A stretch of DNA of 64,000 bases from contig CM018688.1 in NCBI GenBank assembly GCA_009363875.1, positions 61,481,001-61,545,000 of the forward strand, written 5' to 3'. Positions 1-10,096 of this stretch are shown here, piece by piece (within the stretch, counting starts at the first letter, position 1; every line of letters begins with the position of its first letter). The notes below the pieces were generated by a model. That model saw only the letters and a list, made by a program, of their open reading frames with translations, was not told the DNA's origin and ran no database searches. Position numbers and translations under genes: made by a program. Source of the DNA: Mikania micrantha (Eukaryota; Streptophyta; Magnoliopsida; Asterales; Asteraceae).

Positions 1-807
1 GATTGAATTTGGTTTGCATACCTTCAAGATACATAGAATAAAATGTCAAAGTTTCATCTGCAACATAGCCCTTTGTCATTGATCCTTTAGGTATGACTTT
101 ATTTCTAACATACCCTTTTAGTTTCTTCATCTATCTTTCGAATGGATACATCCATCTCATATGCACATGCCCACCAAGAATAGCCTCTTTAGGTAAATGA
201 ATAACCAGATGAACCATTATGTCAAAAAATGTTGGATGATATATCAATTCAAAAATTATATAGTATCTTGATTACATCCTTATTAGCTTTCTATCTTGAT
301 CACATCCTTATTAGCTTTCTCTGTGTCTTTCACATCTAATGATCATACACAAAAGTTTTGAAACAGAGTGCAAATATCTATGATTGTTGATGAAACATTT
401 GTAGGCAAACATCGTTGTACACCTATTAGCAACAATCGTTGCATTAAGATGTGATAATCATGAGACTTTAACCCAACTATGTTTCAATTATTATGAAGCA
501 CCTTATTTTTCAGATTTGAACCAAAACCATCTCGTAGTCTCACTCCTCTAATAAACTTACAAAGACGTTATCGATATGTAGGTGTGAAACAGTAAGGGGC
601 ATGTGGTTGTTACACCTTGCTGTTATTCTTAGTTAGCCACAGATTCTTTCGAATACATATCTTCTCCAAGTCTTGTCTTTCTTTAGGTGTGTATTTTGAT
701 TTTTCATTCACTAGTAAAGTACCTAACAAACTCTCACACACATTTTTCTCCATGTGCATAACATCAAGATTGTGTTTTAAATGGAGAGAAGACCAATAAT
801 CTACATC
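1..807 (-). pseudogene. CACTA (En/Spm) TNP2-like transposase remnant, C-terminal part
   Basis: This is the distal half of a CACTA transposase, read leftwards and cut by the window edge. The minus strand encodes the TNP2 block HNLDVMHMEKNVCESLLGTL near 700-780. It is followed by degraded matches to GLKSHDYHILMQRLL near 430-480 and by the DUF4218-like block DIMVHLVIHLPKEAILGGH with RWMYPFER near 130-225. Stops and frameshifts separate the blocks, so the gene is dead. A 28-bp direct tandem duplication (264-291 and 292-319) is one of the lesions. The upstream part of the same coding region lies at 14012-14760. The two parts are separated by nested LTR insertions, and removing these makes the reading frame continuous at the insertion point. 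The family call is firm; the exact limits of the remnant are not. Confidence 0.88.
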
Positions 808-812
808 AAAGA

Positions 813-1913
813 TGTGACAAGCTGACCAAAATCCATTTCGACGATCAGCAATCAGATGTGAGTAGCTATGTGTGCTCAGACGAAGATTTACACATGAGTA
901 CATACTTAAAAACCAAGAATCTAATGACAACAGGTCTTAGAAAAGCATATATCACCTAACACTAGTTCGGAACGGTGACAAACCAACGTCGAATTCTTGT
1001 TCAGAATTCGAAAACGATGAGAATGAATGTAAACCAAATTTCGAGACAAGGCTCCGATTTCAAGATACGCTAAGTCGAATACAAAGCTAAAAATGAGGTC
1101 ATGTGAGTTGAACTCATCAGGTTTTGAAATAATAACCATTAGAAAGATCTCAAAAAATCGTGAATGTAGGCGAAAACCGCGCGTAAAACGGAGTTCGTAT
1201 GCTCCAGGAACGCGACAACGATCGGAATAAAGAAAAAATTGCATTTGAGTATTCCGAGCGGGACGCCACCAGGCGATGCTCCCCATACTATCAGATTGCA
1301 TAAATCGTTGCTTGGCCACCAACGCTCGATCCAACCACCATAAAACCTCCATTTCGGCTCCAGAACGACTCCTACTTTATCCCTCTTGATTCTCAGCCAA
1401 AATCCACTCAAAATAGGCCCTAAGATCTCGAGATTTCATCAAGAATGCTCCACGTTATGAAATCCGGAAGTTTACGGGTAAAATTCTTGGTTTTCGGCTC
1501 GTTTCTTGTGATTTCTTGGTTGAAACTCATGTGTAACTCATGGTGGGTACTGATTTTGTGTTCAATGAGGATAGATCTTGATGGATCTTGGAGAATCAAG
1601 TGTAAAACACCAAGAAATTAACATATTTTGACTTTGAAAGTCAAATCTTCACAAAGCAAGTGTAAGTGTTCAAATCTGTGACTTTACTTACCATTCCTCA
1701 TGCATTGCAGCAGTATTTGATGTTACAAAGTGTTTGGAACAAAGCCCCGCATGTAGATCTTGCTAGATCTAATTTCTTGTTAAATGGATATTTTTCGAAA
1801 AATGGTTAAACTAGTGCAAACGGTCCAGAACTTGTTTTTGAGCTCGTGCAAACGGTGCGCCCAGGTCAAGCCTCAACACTAGGTGGTGCGCACGGACCCT
1901 AAAAACCCTAATC
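813..1913. mobile_element. Solo LTR, left part (interrupted by Tek-1)
   Basis: This is the first 1,101 bp of an LTR that starts TGTGACAAGCTGACC directly after the target-site duplication AAAGA (808-812). The other part is 12974-14011 and ends GGGTGGGGTGTGACA, followed by the second AAAGA (14012-14016). Joined, the LTR is about 2.1 kb. I see no primer site, gag or pol belonging to it, so it is a solo LTR from LTR-LTR recombination. It sits in the CACTA transposase frame. Open frames here (921-1411, minus) show no recognisable domain and I do not treat them as genes. Confidence 0.82.
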
Positions 1914-2260
1914 TGTGACACCCCATAAATTCCAGGTCAGCATTTATTTTATTTTAATAATAATGTGTATTATTATTTCATACGTGGCACTAGAATAATT
2001 GTATTTAGTGTGACACGTGGCACAACGGACCAAACACACCGATAATTCGAGAAATTATCGCACAGAACTTGCACGTGTCTTGAATGACGAACGTTGGTGA
2101 ACGGATCGAACCACAGTACACATACACTGCACAACTAGGTTCCGGAGGACCTAATTTAGTAGAACAACGCTTAAGTGTCGAGAAACGATGATCGTATTCG
2201 AGAAATACGCGAAAATCGGTTCGAAACAACAAAAGTAAGCTTATTGGGCTACTCAGGAAT

Positions 2261-2387
2261 CCATCGCGGTACGCGATGGCCCAACAAGAATCAGTGTCGC
2301 GATACGCGACCAACATCGCGGAGTGTTGACTTCCGGAATCCTCCGCGGTACGCGGAGATTATTTGAAAGGCCCATCGCGGTACGCGA
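2261..2387 (+). promoter_or_regulatory. Promoter-proximal hairpin array in Tek-1 LTR
   Basis: There are three perfect short inverted repeats and one partial one. CCATCGCG-GTA-CGCGATGG is at 2261-2279, GTCGCG-ATA-CGCGAC at 2296-2310 and CTCCGCG-GTA-CGCGGAG at 2341-2357. A shorter TCGCG-GTA-CGCGA is at 2375-2387. The outer arm bases differ between hairpins while pairing is kept, and the CG-RTA-CG core is invariant. The array lies just upstream of a TATA-like stretch. The same array is in the 3' LTR, and a related one occurs in the Tek-2 LTRs. Function is unknown: protein-binding palindromes or RNA/DNA hairpins are both possible. Confidence 0.7.
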
Positions 2388-3779
2388 AGCCGCCCAGTCG
2401 ACAAAATCTTTATTTAACCAAGACAAATCCCATCCTACTCTACCTTAATCATTTTCTTCAACCCCCCACGCCATATCTCGACCATTCTCGGCTGTAACCA
2501 CCAGATTTGACATCTAGGAAGCCATTGAAGGACTCCTTGAAGCTCCAAGTCAAGAGATTGAAGCTTGCTAACCATCTTGAAGCTCGAAGAGTCGCCATCA
2601 CCTTGCCATTGCTACGAGTTCTTGCTATCCAGAAGACCCACAAGTTGTTCCCCTCATCATTCTAGCATCTTTGAAGCTTTGGAAGGTAGTCTTTCACCCC
2701 TTGAAGCATAAAACACCCTTTTCTCGCTATTACACACACATGCACGACTTGAAACCCACATGCAAGCACCATAGAAGCACATGCACGAATCTTGTTTCTG
2801 GGTTTGTTGGTTTTGATGTGATTTATGAATATCTAAAGTGATTTAGTAGCATATTGTGATGATCTAAGATGATGGGTATGAACCTTGATGCTTAAAATGA
2901 TACTAGATGATGTTATATGTCCATGCATGTATGATCCATGATGGTAGGAATGATTTTGTGTATGTAGAAACGTTTCTTAATGATAATAGAAGGATTACTC
3001 ATGGTTGGATTTGTTTAAAATGGTTAAGATGATGATTTTTGATGAAACTTTCTATTAATAGTAACTTTTAGTTAGGAAATGGTGTAATGGATAGTATTGT
3101 GAACATGCATGTATATTGAGTTGCTATTAGAACGATTTTAGAGTAATATTGATGCTTAGAATGTGATTTTGAAGTTGATTTTAGTCATATCTAGCCAAGT
3201 TACTATATTTAGTAACTTTTAAAGCCAAAATGTTGATAGATAGTGATTAGATCTAGACCAACATGTTTAAATGATGTTACGTGCTCTATTATGATGACTT
3301 GTTACATGAACATGGATTAGAATGATTTAGGAAAATCGTTTGTATGAAAAATGCCATGGTTACTATTTATAGTAACTTTATTTTCAAACTATCAATTTAG
3401 AGGCAATGTATACGAAGTGAGCATGCTAAGTGGTTTACTATGCTTTAACATGGTGATAGTATGTTGAGTAAGATGGTTTCCGATAGCGCGTATGCCATAA
3501 GTGGAAACTTTCCATTTTAGGAAACTTTTATGTGCTAACATGAGATAAATGACTTATGTGATATCGTATGATGATGTGTTATGTGTTAACATGATCACGT
3601 AGGACTAATGAGCATGCTAGAACTTTAAAACCATTACGCTTTGTGAACTTTCCATAAATGGAAACTTACTATAAATAGTAAGTTGTCCATAGACGTGACT
3701 TGCGCATTTTGCACACGACGAGCACTTACACGAATGTTTCACGATTTACAACCAACACACGGTTCACCAACGGGTCGTT

Positions 3780-3832
3780 AGGTCAAACACGGTCAACACG
3801 ACCAACACGGTCAACCACGGTCAACGCGACCC
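3780..3832 (+). promoter_or_regulatory. GGTCAA (W-box core) cluster in Tek-1 LTR
   Basis: The motif GGTCAA, whose complement TTGACC is the WRKY-factor W-box core, occurs about five times in 55 bp, mostly as CACGGTCAA. A longer array of the same motif lies at the equivalent place in Tek-2. It could be a stress-responsive enhancer or simply a local tandem expansion. It lies far downstream of the presumed TATA-like site, which weakens the promoter reading. Confidence 0.4.
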
Positions 3833-4788
3833 GCATAACAACCAGGAGTTGTTTAGACACGAATACGGTCCTGTGAGACCAACACAAATATGATCGCAAA
3901 CTTATAACACCTATGTGATATAGGTAACTACTAGCCAGCGAGCTACTCCGTTCTCGTAAGAACGCACTCAAGCAGACTCAGGTGAGTTTACAGCCCCACT
4001 TTTACTCATTGAATGTTTTACAAATCTTTTGGGGTGAGAATGCTATGCAACTGCTTTAGATATATGACTGGTATGTCACAAAACTATTTTGAGTGTACTA
4101 TTATCGCATCAAGACCTCTCTACCCTTACCGTTAGTTGTGTACAAACGAGTCGTTATTACGTAGTACTACTGGGTTTGACCAACCCCACTCGGCAACAAC
4201 GTTGACTGCGGTCATAACGAGTGTAATATCGATGTTGATGTCGGGTTCCGCGATGACCCGCAGAGGCAAATGGAAACAGTCGAGTTTCGGTAAGATGACA
4301 TGACACACTCTACGGATCGTAGATCCAACAAAACTACTTACATACCCAGTATATATAACTGATTTACTGTTTTCCAATACTTAAACCTGTGAACTCACCA
4401 ACTTTATGTTGACACTCTTTAGCATGTATTCTCAGGTAACTAATGGAGCACACGCTAGGATGCGCACAAGGAAGCCTTAAGGAGTCTGGCTTGCATATAG
4501 ACTCGTGTCCTAGGCATTGTGTGAATTGGAAATGTTTTAAAACAATCTGAATATTGTAGTGTCTGTTAAACAGTTTACTTTCCGCTGCAACTTACTTATT
4601 TTATCAAACTATTTCCGCTGTTTATGTAATGATTATTCCGCTGCTTTGATTAAAAACTTGTTTGTCTTGAAACTGTGTGATTGTACAACTCATATAGAGT
4701 CGTTCTATATGACCATGAGCTGTGATCCTGGCCACGTCACACCCACGTGGACTGACACCACGAGTGGGAATTTGGGGGTGTGACAGAC

Positions 4789-4801
4789 TGGTATCAGAGC
4801 C
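4789..4801 (+). other. Tek-1 primer binding site (initiator Met tRNA)
   Basis: TGGTATCAGAGCC lies 3 nt after the 5' LTR end. It is complementary to the 3' end of plant initiator methionine tRNA, the usual primer for Tekay/Del chromoviruses. Confidence 0.93.
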
Positions 4802-5616
4802 TTGGTTATAGGGAACTAGGTTTGCATATAGTGAACTTAGACTATAGCCACTGCTCTACATTAGACACTACACTAGTTTCACACAACACATTATGTGCTT
4901 AACTTAAACAATATGCTTTGTGACTTGATCTAACTCTTACGAACATGCATCCGGCACCCTTAGTGGGCGTTAACACTCAACTCCACATACGACCTGTGCA
5001 AGGGAATTAGCGAAAAGGCGAACTCAAACCGAAGAGGAAACTCTTCTATGCTATGAAGAAGACTCCTATAGCACAATCCAACTCAAATCGAACGCCTTTT
5101 CCAACCCCTTTCCTTGAGTGTAAACCCAGTCAAATGACGCATGTTTATGGATTGTAACCTTAGTATCGACACTCAGGAAGCAAAACTTCGAACCCGAGAT
5201 TGTTAAATAGCTCGAGATTGAATGAACTAGAATGACTGTGTAAGATAAATTGACGATTATGGTGGCCAACGTAATCGTGAATTTATAGGTACATACGAAT
5301 TCTGGCAAGTTCAATTGATAAGCTACAACCAGCTGGGAAACTGTATAGTACACCTCTGGAAGTGGAGATTCTAGCTCCGCTGTTTCCACCGAGTAGTTTA
5401 TTTCTCTATTATATATAGTATTGTACTATTGTTAGAACCGATATGAGCGAGTTGTGCTCATACAAATCATTTTGGTAGCAGTAATCTCGTCAAACCTATG
5501 ATCCTACTTTTGAAATGATATCTTAAGTTTATGATATATTTCCTCCCTACACATGCTTACACGCAATAACTCTAACAGTGAGTAATACAATATCTATTGT
5601 ATATAGATACCAACAA
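4802..5616 (+). other. Tek-1 untranslated leader, possibly a decayed accessory ORF
   Basis: I find no open coding frame here. In Tek-2 the equivalent stretch holds a 250-aa accessory ORF. A faint resemblance between 5425-5475 here and the sequence just after that ORF in Tek-2 suggests that Tek-1 once had it and lost it. TGTATATAG|A just before the gag start resembles the TGTATAG|A before the Tek-2 gag start and could be a conserved splice acceptor. Confidence 0.4.
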
Positions 5617-6804
5617 ATGGATGGTCAAGGAACGTATGTGCGCACCAACAACCCGTCAATCGATTCTGCGACTGTCGAGGCCATGGTAGAACAACTGGTT
5701 AACAAGGCCATTACGGATTACGAGGCTGCATGCTTAAACAGTGAGACAGGAAGTGAGACTCACAACAACAGCTCAAGAGGATGCACCTTCAAAACTTTCC
5801 TTAGCTACCATCCTCAACCATACACGGGATCAGAAGGAGCGGTAGGACTGCTCCAATGGGTTAAGAGGGCCGAATCCATCTTCCACATGTGCAGGTGTTC
5901 TAAAGAAGACAAAGTGAAATTTGCTACCGGGACTCTAGAAGGACAAGCCCTCACTTGGTGGAATTCGCATGTCCAGACACTGAGTCTGGAGACTGCTAAC
6001 TCCATTCCCTGGGAAAATTTCGTCAAAATGTTGAAGGAAGAATATTGTCCACAGAACGAAATCAAGAAACTGGAGGGGTTCTGGAATCACAAAATGGAAG
6101 GATCTGAAATCGAACAGTATACCACTCGATTTCACGAATGGTGTAAACAACACCCAGAAATGGTGACCCCGGAATACAAAAAGATTGAGCCGTACGTCAG
6201 TGGATTACCCGAACAGATCCAAAGCTTGGTTATCATGATAGACTCCACTCTCCTCCAACCCACTATTTTCCTGGCTCACCATATGACTAACCAAGCGGTA
6301 GCACATGGTAAGTTACCCAAGAGGGGTGAACACCTGAAGTCTCAGGATTGCAAGCGCAAGCGGGAGCCTAGTCACAACCGAACACCCTCTTCCCAACAAA
6401 TGCAACTCCATAACCAGCCAGCAACAACTAGCGACTCTACTGCTACACCATCCAGTACCAAGGGCAAGAATGCCTACCAGGGGAAATACCCTAAGTGCAA
6501 AAGATGCCCATATCATCACAACGGCCAGTGTGAACGCTATCGATGTCGGAAATGCGGAAGAAACGGTCACATGGCCAAGGAGTGTAGAAGCAAGCCAGTT
6601 GGTAGCAAAGACAACCAGAAAGTCGTTAAAGGGTGTTATAAGTGTGGCAAGCCTGGGCATTGGCGCAGGGATTGCCCACAGCTGAAGGAAAAAGAAAGCG
6701 TGACAATGGGCCCTGCATTTGTAAATGACTCCAAAGAAGCAAAAGATGATCCTATCACCGTGACTGGTACGTTCCTTTTACATAATGCCTATGCTGGTAT
6801 GTAA
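5617..6804 (+). CDS. gag: Tek-1 Gag (intact capsid/nucleocapsid protein)
   Basis: This Gag polyprotein of about 396 aa would form the virus-like particle and package element RNA. The start MDGQGTYVR is chosen because it aligns with the Tek-2 Gag start MAGRGPYAR. The frame stays open further upstream but has no ATG there. The capsid retrotrans_gag region covers roughly residues 60-220, with the characteristic LTWWNSHV. Two CCHC zinc knuckles follow, CRKCGRNGHMAKEC and CYKCGKPGHWRRDC (about residues 310-360). The frame ends with a TAA at 6802-6804, just ahead of the protease. In Tek-2 the same position reads through into DTGA, whereas here the protease motif is the altered DIGA. Unlike Tek-2, this gag has no intron and no internal TGA. 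It is the only fully open domain-bearing gene of the element besides the short C-terminal integrase frame. Confidence 0.88.
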   Translation: MDGQGTYVRTNNPSIDSATVEAMVEQLVNKAITDYEAACLNSETGSETHNNSSRGCTFKTFLSYHPQPYTGSEGAVGLLQWVKRAESIFHMCRCSKEDKVKFATGTLEGQALTWWNSHVQTLSLETANSIPWENFVKMLKEEYCPQNEIKKLEGFWNHKMEGSEIEQYTTRFHEWCKQHPEMVTPEYKKIEPYVSGLPEQIQSLVIMIDSTLLQPTIFLAHHMTNQAVAHGKLPKRGEHLKSQDCKRKREPSHNRTPSSQQMQLHNQPATTSDSTATPSSTKGKNAYQGKYPKCKRCPYHHNGQCERYRCRKCGRNGHMAKECRSKPVGSKDNQKVVKGCYKCGKPGHWRRDCPQLKEKESVTMGPAFVNDSKEAKDDPITVTGTFLLHNAYAGM

Positions 6805-9800
6805 TGTGATATTGGTGCTAAGAGTAGCCTGATGCTTAGCGAATTTAGTAAAATGCTTAACATTACCCCGACATCCTTAGACTATAAGAGTTAACCGACT
6901 GTAAGCTGATTGAGACACAACACATTTTCCAAGGAAGCGTCTTGGTGTTGACGGGTCACGAATTTGAGATCGACCTAATTTCAGTAAGTCCCGAAAACTT
7001 TGATGCAATGGTGGGGACAGACTAGTAACTACTGACCAAGCAGAGAGTGTGTGCAATAAGAAGATAGATCAATGTTACGTTGTCCAATGGAAATCAGATC
7101 CCCATTCAGAGAGAACGACGGAGAATAACGCGGAACACCATGTCATAGGCTGGCAAGTACCTATAGAAAGGATACTCAACGATATTAGTCGTATCACGAA
7201 ACAATTGTAGAAGGAAAGGAAGATGGAGGATATTGAAGTTGTTTGTAATTTTCCCAAAGATTCACCTGGAGTACCCCAAAGCGACAAGTAGAGTTTCAGG
7301 TAGGACTCACACCGTGAGCCGCACTAACCATCAAAGCGCCATACCGATTGGTCCAACTAAGATGCAAGAAACGTTCTGATCAATTGCAAGAGTTGTTAGA
7401 CAAAGAATTAACCAGACCAAGATTATCAACACGAGGAGCACCAGTCCTGCTTGTGAGAAAGAAAGACAGGTCTTCCCGAATGGGTATCGACTACCGAGAA
7501 TTAAGCAAGGTGACAAACAAGAATTGATACTATTACCACAAATGGACGATTTGTTAGACTAGTTGTAAGGGGCAAGCTATTACCCGAAAATCGTTTTGAG
7601 TTCCGATTACCATCAAACGAGGATACAAGAAAAGGACATTCCTAAGACGATCCTTAGGACGCAAGAATGACATTACAAATGTTTGGTCATAACCTTCGGA
7701 CTGACCAACGCACCAGCCGTATTCATTGACCTTATGAATCAAGTGTGCAAACCATGTCTCGATAAATTCGTAATGGTACTTATTGTCGATATCCTGATTT
7801 ACTCCAAGAACCAGGAGAAACAGCTGAGCAATTGAGGCTTGTCTTGGGGCCACCGAAGACCGAGCAACTATACGCGAAATTCTCTAAATGCGATTTTTGG
7901 ATTCGCAAAGTCAACTTTCTTGGACACATGGTTAACAAGAAAGGGATACCTGTAGACCCAGCCAAGATCGAGACCATTAAGAACTGGACAGCACCAAAGA
8001 CTTCGACTGAGGTGCGACAGTTTCTGGGATTGGCCGGGTACTACAGGCGATCTATTGAGGGATCCTCGAAGGTCGCACAAATCATTGACTTCCCTTACGC
8101 ACAAAGACAAGAAATTCGAATGGGGTGAGAAACAAGAAGCTGCTTTCGACTTGTTGAAGCAGAAATTGTGCAGTGCACCTATTCTATCACTACCAGACGG
8201 GTGCGAAGACTTTGTAGTTTATTGTGACGCGTCAAAACAAGGACTCGGTTGTGTATTGAAGCAACGCGAGAAGGTGATAGCTCATGCGTCACGACAATTG
8301 AAAGTGCACGAAAAGAACTACACGACTCATGACTTGGAATCGGGAGCCGTAGTGTTCGCACGAAAGATCTAGTGACACTACCTATCCGACACGAAATGCA
8401 CGATATTCATCAATCATAAGAGACTGCAACACACCTTCGACCAGAAGGGACTGAACATGAGACAACTCAGATGGGACTAGCTGATAGGAAATTGTGATTG
8501 TACTATCAAGTACCACATTGGAAAAACTAACGTAGTAGCCGACGCGATGAGCCGGAAAGAAACAACCAAGGGCGTATGTGCACTACAACTTACGACTCAC
8601 TCGGAGCTACCCAATCAGAATCCGAACTACACAACAGGAAGCTCTGAGGGTCGAGGACCTCACTCATTTACCCCTGCGTGACACGGATAAACAGATGAAG
8701 GTGAAGGCCGACGTAACCTACTATCTTATGGATCGGAACTGGATTCCACACTACGGAGGACTGAGAGGCGTAGTGATGGATGAAGCTCAAAGGAGCCAAC
8801 ATTCTTTACATCCGGTCCCTGACACAATATACCGTGACCTAAAGATGACCCATCGGCGGCCGAGCGTGAAGGCAGAATTAACAACTTACGTGGGTAAGTG
8901 GTTAACGTGCTCAAAGGTCCAGATGGAGTACCAAAAGCCATCAAGGCTGTTTCAACAACCCAAGATACCAATGTGGAAATGGAGGAAGAGTCCTATGGAC
9001 TTAATAACTAAACTGCCAAGGACGGCAAGTGGGTGCGATACTGTTTGAATAATCGTTGAACGACTAACGAAGCCTGCACACTTACTACCCATCAAGGAGA
9101 CCGACTAACTAGAAGAACAGGATCGAATTTACCTGAAGGAAGTGGCCACTCGACGTGAAGTGCCAACCTTGATCATCTCTAACCGCGACAACGGATTTAC
9201 GTCACATTTCTGGAAATCCTATCATCAGACATTGGGCACAAGATTTGGGTATGAGAACCGTTAACATCCGCAAACTGATGGGCAGAGCGAACGAACTATA
9301 CAGAGATTGGAAAACGCACTTCGAGCATGTGTCAATAACTATGACACTAGCTGGGAGACTCGCTTACCGTTAGTTAAGTCCTCGTACAACAATACTTATC
9401 ACACGAGTATACAAGCTGCAACGTTCGAAGCACTCTAGGGACGTAAGTGTCGATCATTCATTTGTTGGGCGGAAGTTGTGAAAGCCAACTGACAAGCCTC
9501 GAACTTGGGTACAAAATGACCAAGAAAATCGCGCAATTACGTTACAGAATGGCAGCAGCTCGAGACCGACAAAAGAGCTACGCCGACAAGAGACGCAAAC
9601 CTTTGGAATTCCAAATGGGAGACCGAGTACTTCTTAAAGTCTCGCCTTGGAAAGGGGTGATTCGATTCGGGAAACTGGGAAAACTAAACCCTCGTTACAT
9701 TGGTCCATTCAAGATCACAAAACGAATAGGCCCCGTGACCTACGAACTACAGCTACCGCAAGAATTGAGTAGTGTACACAACGTGTTTCACGTTTCAAAT

Positions 9801-10061
9801 CTCAAGAAATGTTTATCAAACGAAACGCCCGCAATTCCTTTAGAGGAAATCCAGATAGACGAACAACTACACTTCGTTGAGGAACCGGTGGAAATCATGG
9901 ACCGGGAAATCAAGAAGTTGAGGCTTAGCAAGATACCGAACGTAAAGGTACGATGGAATTCGCGACGAGGACCGGAATACACCTGGGAACTAGAGGACCA
10001 AATGACACAGAAACACCCTCACTTATACTCCGACCCGACTAACACCGGCAACACGAACTGA
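6805..10061 (+). pseudogene. Tek-1 pol remnant (protease, RT, RNase H, integrase)
   Basis: This is a decayed pol. The protease is out of frame after the gag stop and has DIGA in place of DTGA. The first part of RT (about 7340-7800) is shifted and riddled with stops. Short frames keep recognisable blocks. 7832-8128 has the RT thumb ([16 protein letters not shown] and a [14 protein letters not shown] block). 8055-8372 has RNase H ([18 protein letters not shown]). 8578-9048 has the integrase zinc region. 9447-10061 is an open 204-codon stretch with the integrase C-terminus and a chromodomain-like segment ([20 protein letters not shown]). The RT catalytic aspartates read as shifted and altered sequence near 7785. 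No functional polymerase is possible from this copy. Confidence 0.9.
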
Positions 10062-10082
10062 ATTTCGGGACGAAATTCCTAT

Positions 10083-10096
10083 TAACTGGGGGATGA
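10083..10096 (+). other. Tek-1 polypurine tract
   Basis: The purine-rich AACTGGGGGATGA lies directly before the 3' LTR. It is the expected plus-strand primer site and is similar to the Tek-2 tract at 25456-25467. Confidence 0.8.

Larger units (their letters stand above)
1914..4785 (+). repeat. Tek-1 5' LTR
   Basis: The LTR starts TGTGACACCCC and ends GGGGGTGTGACA, with TG/CA termini that form a short inverted repeat. It is identical in length to the 3' LTR at an offset of 8,183. Proximal to a TATA-like stretch (about 2408-2418) is a cluster of perfect hairpins with a CG-RTA-CG core (2261-2387). Further in are repeated GGTCAA motifs (3780-3832) and two splice-donor-like sites, CAG|GTGAGT near 3980 and CAG|GTAACT near 4435. 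These suggest a short U3 and a long transcribed leader. Open frames inside the LTR recur in both LTRs and have no domain. Confidence 0.93.

Noticed and set aside
2005..4783. Several open frames inside the Tek-1 LTRs, repeated at 10188-12966
   Set aside because: They are identical in both LTRs, carry no domain, and cross regulatory repeats. They reflect LTR sequence and not genes.
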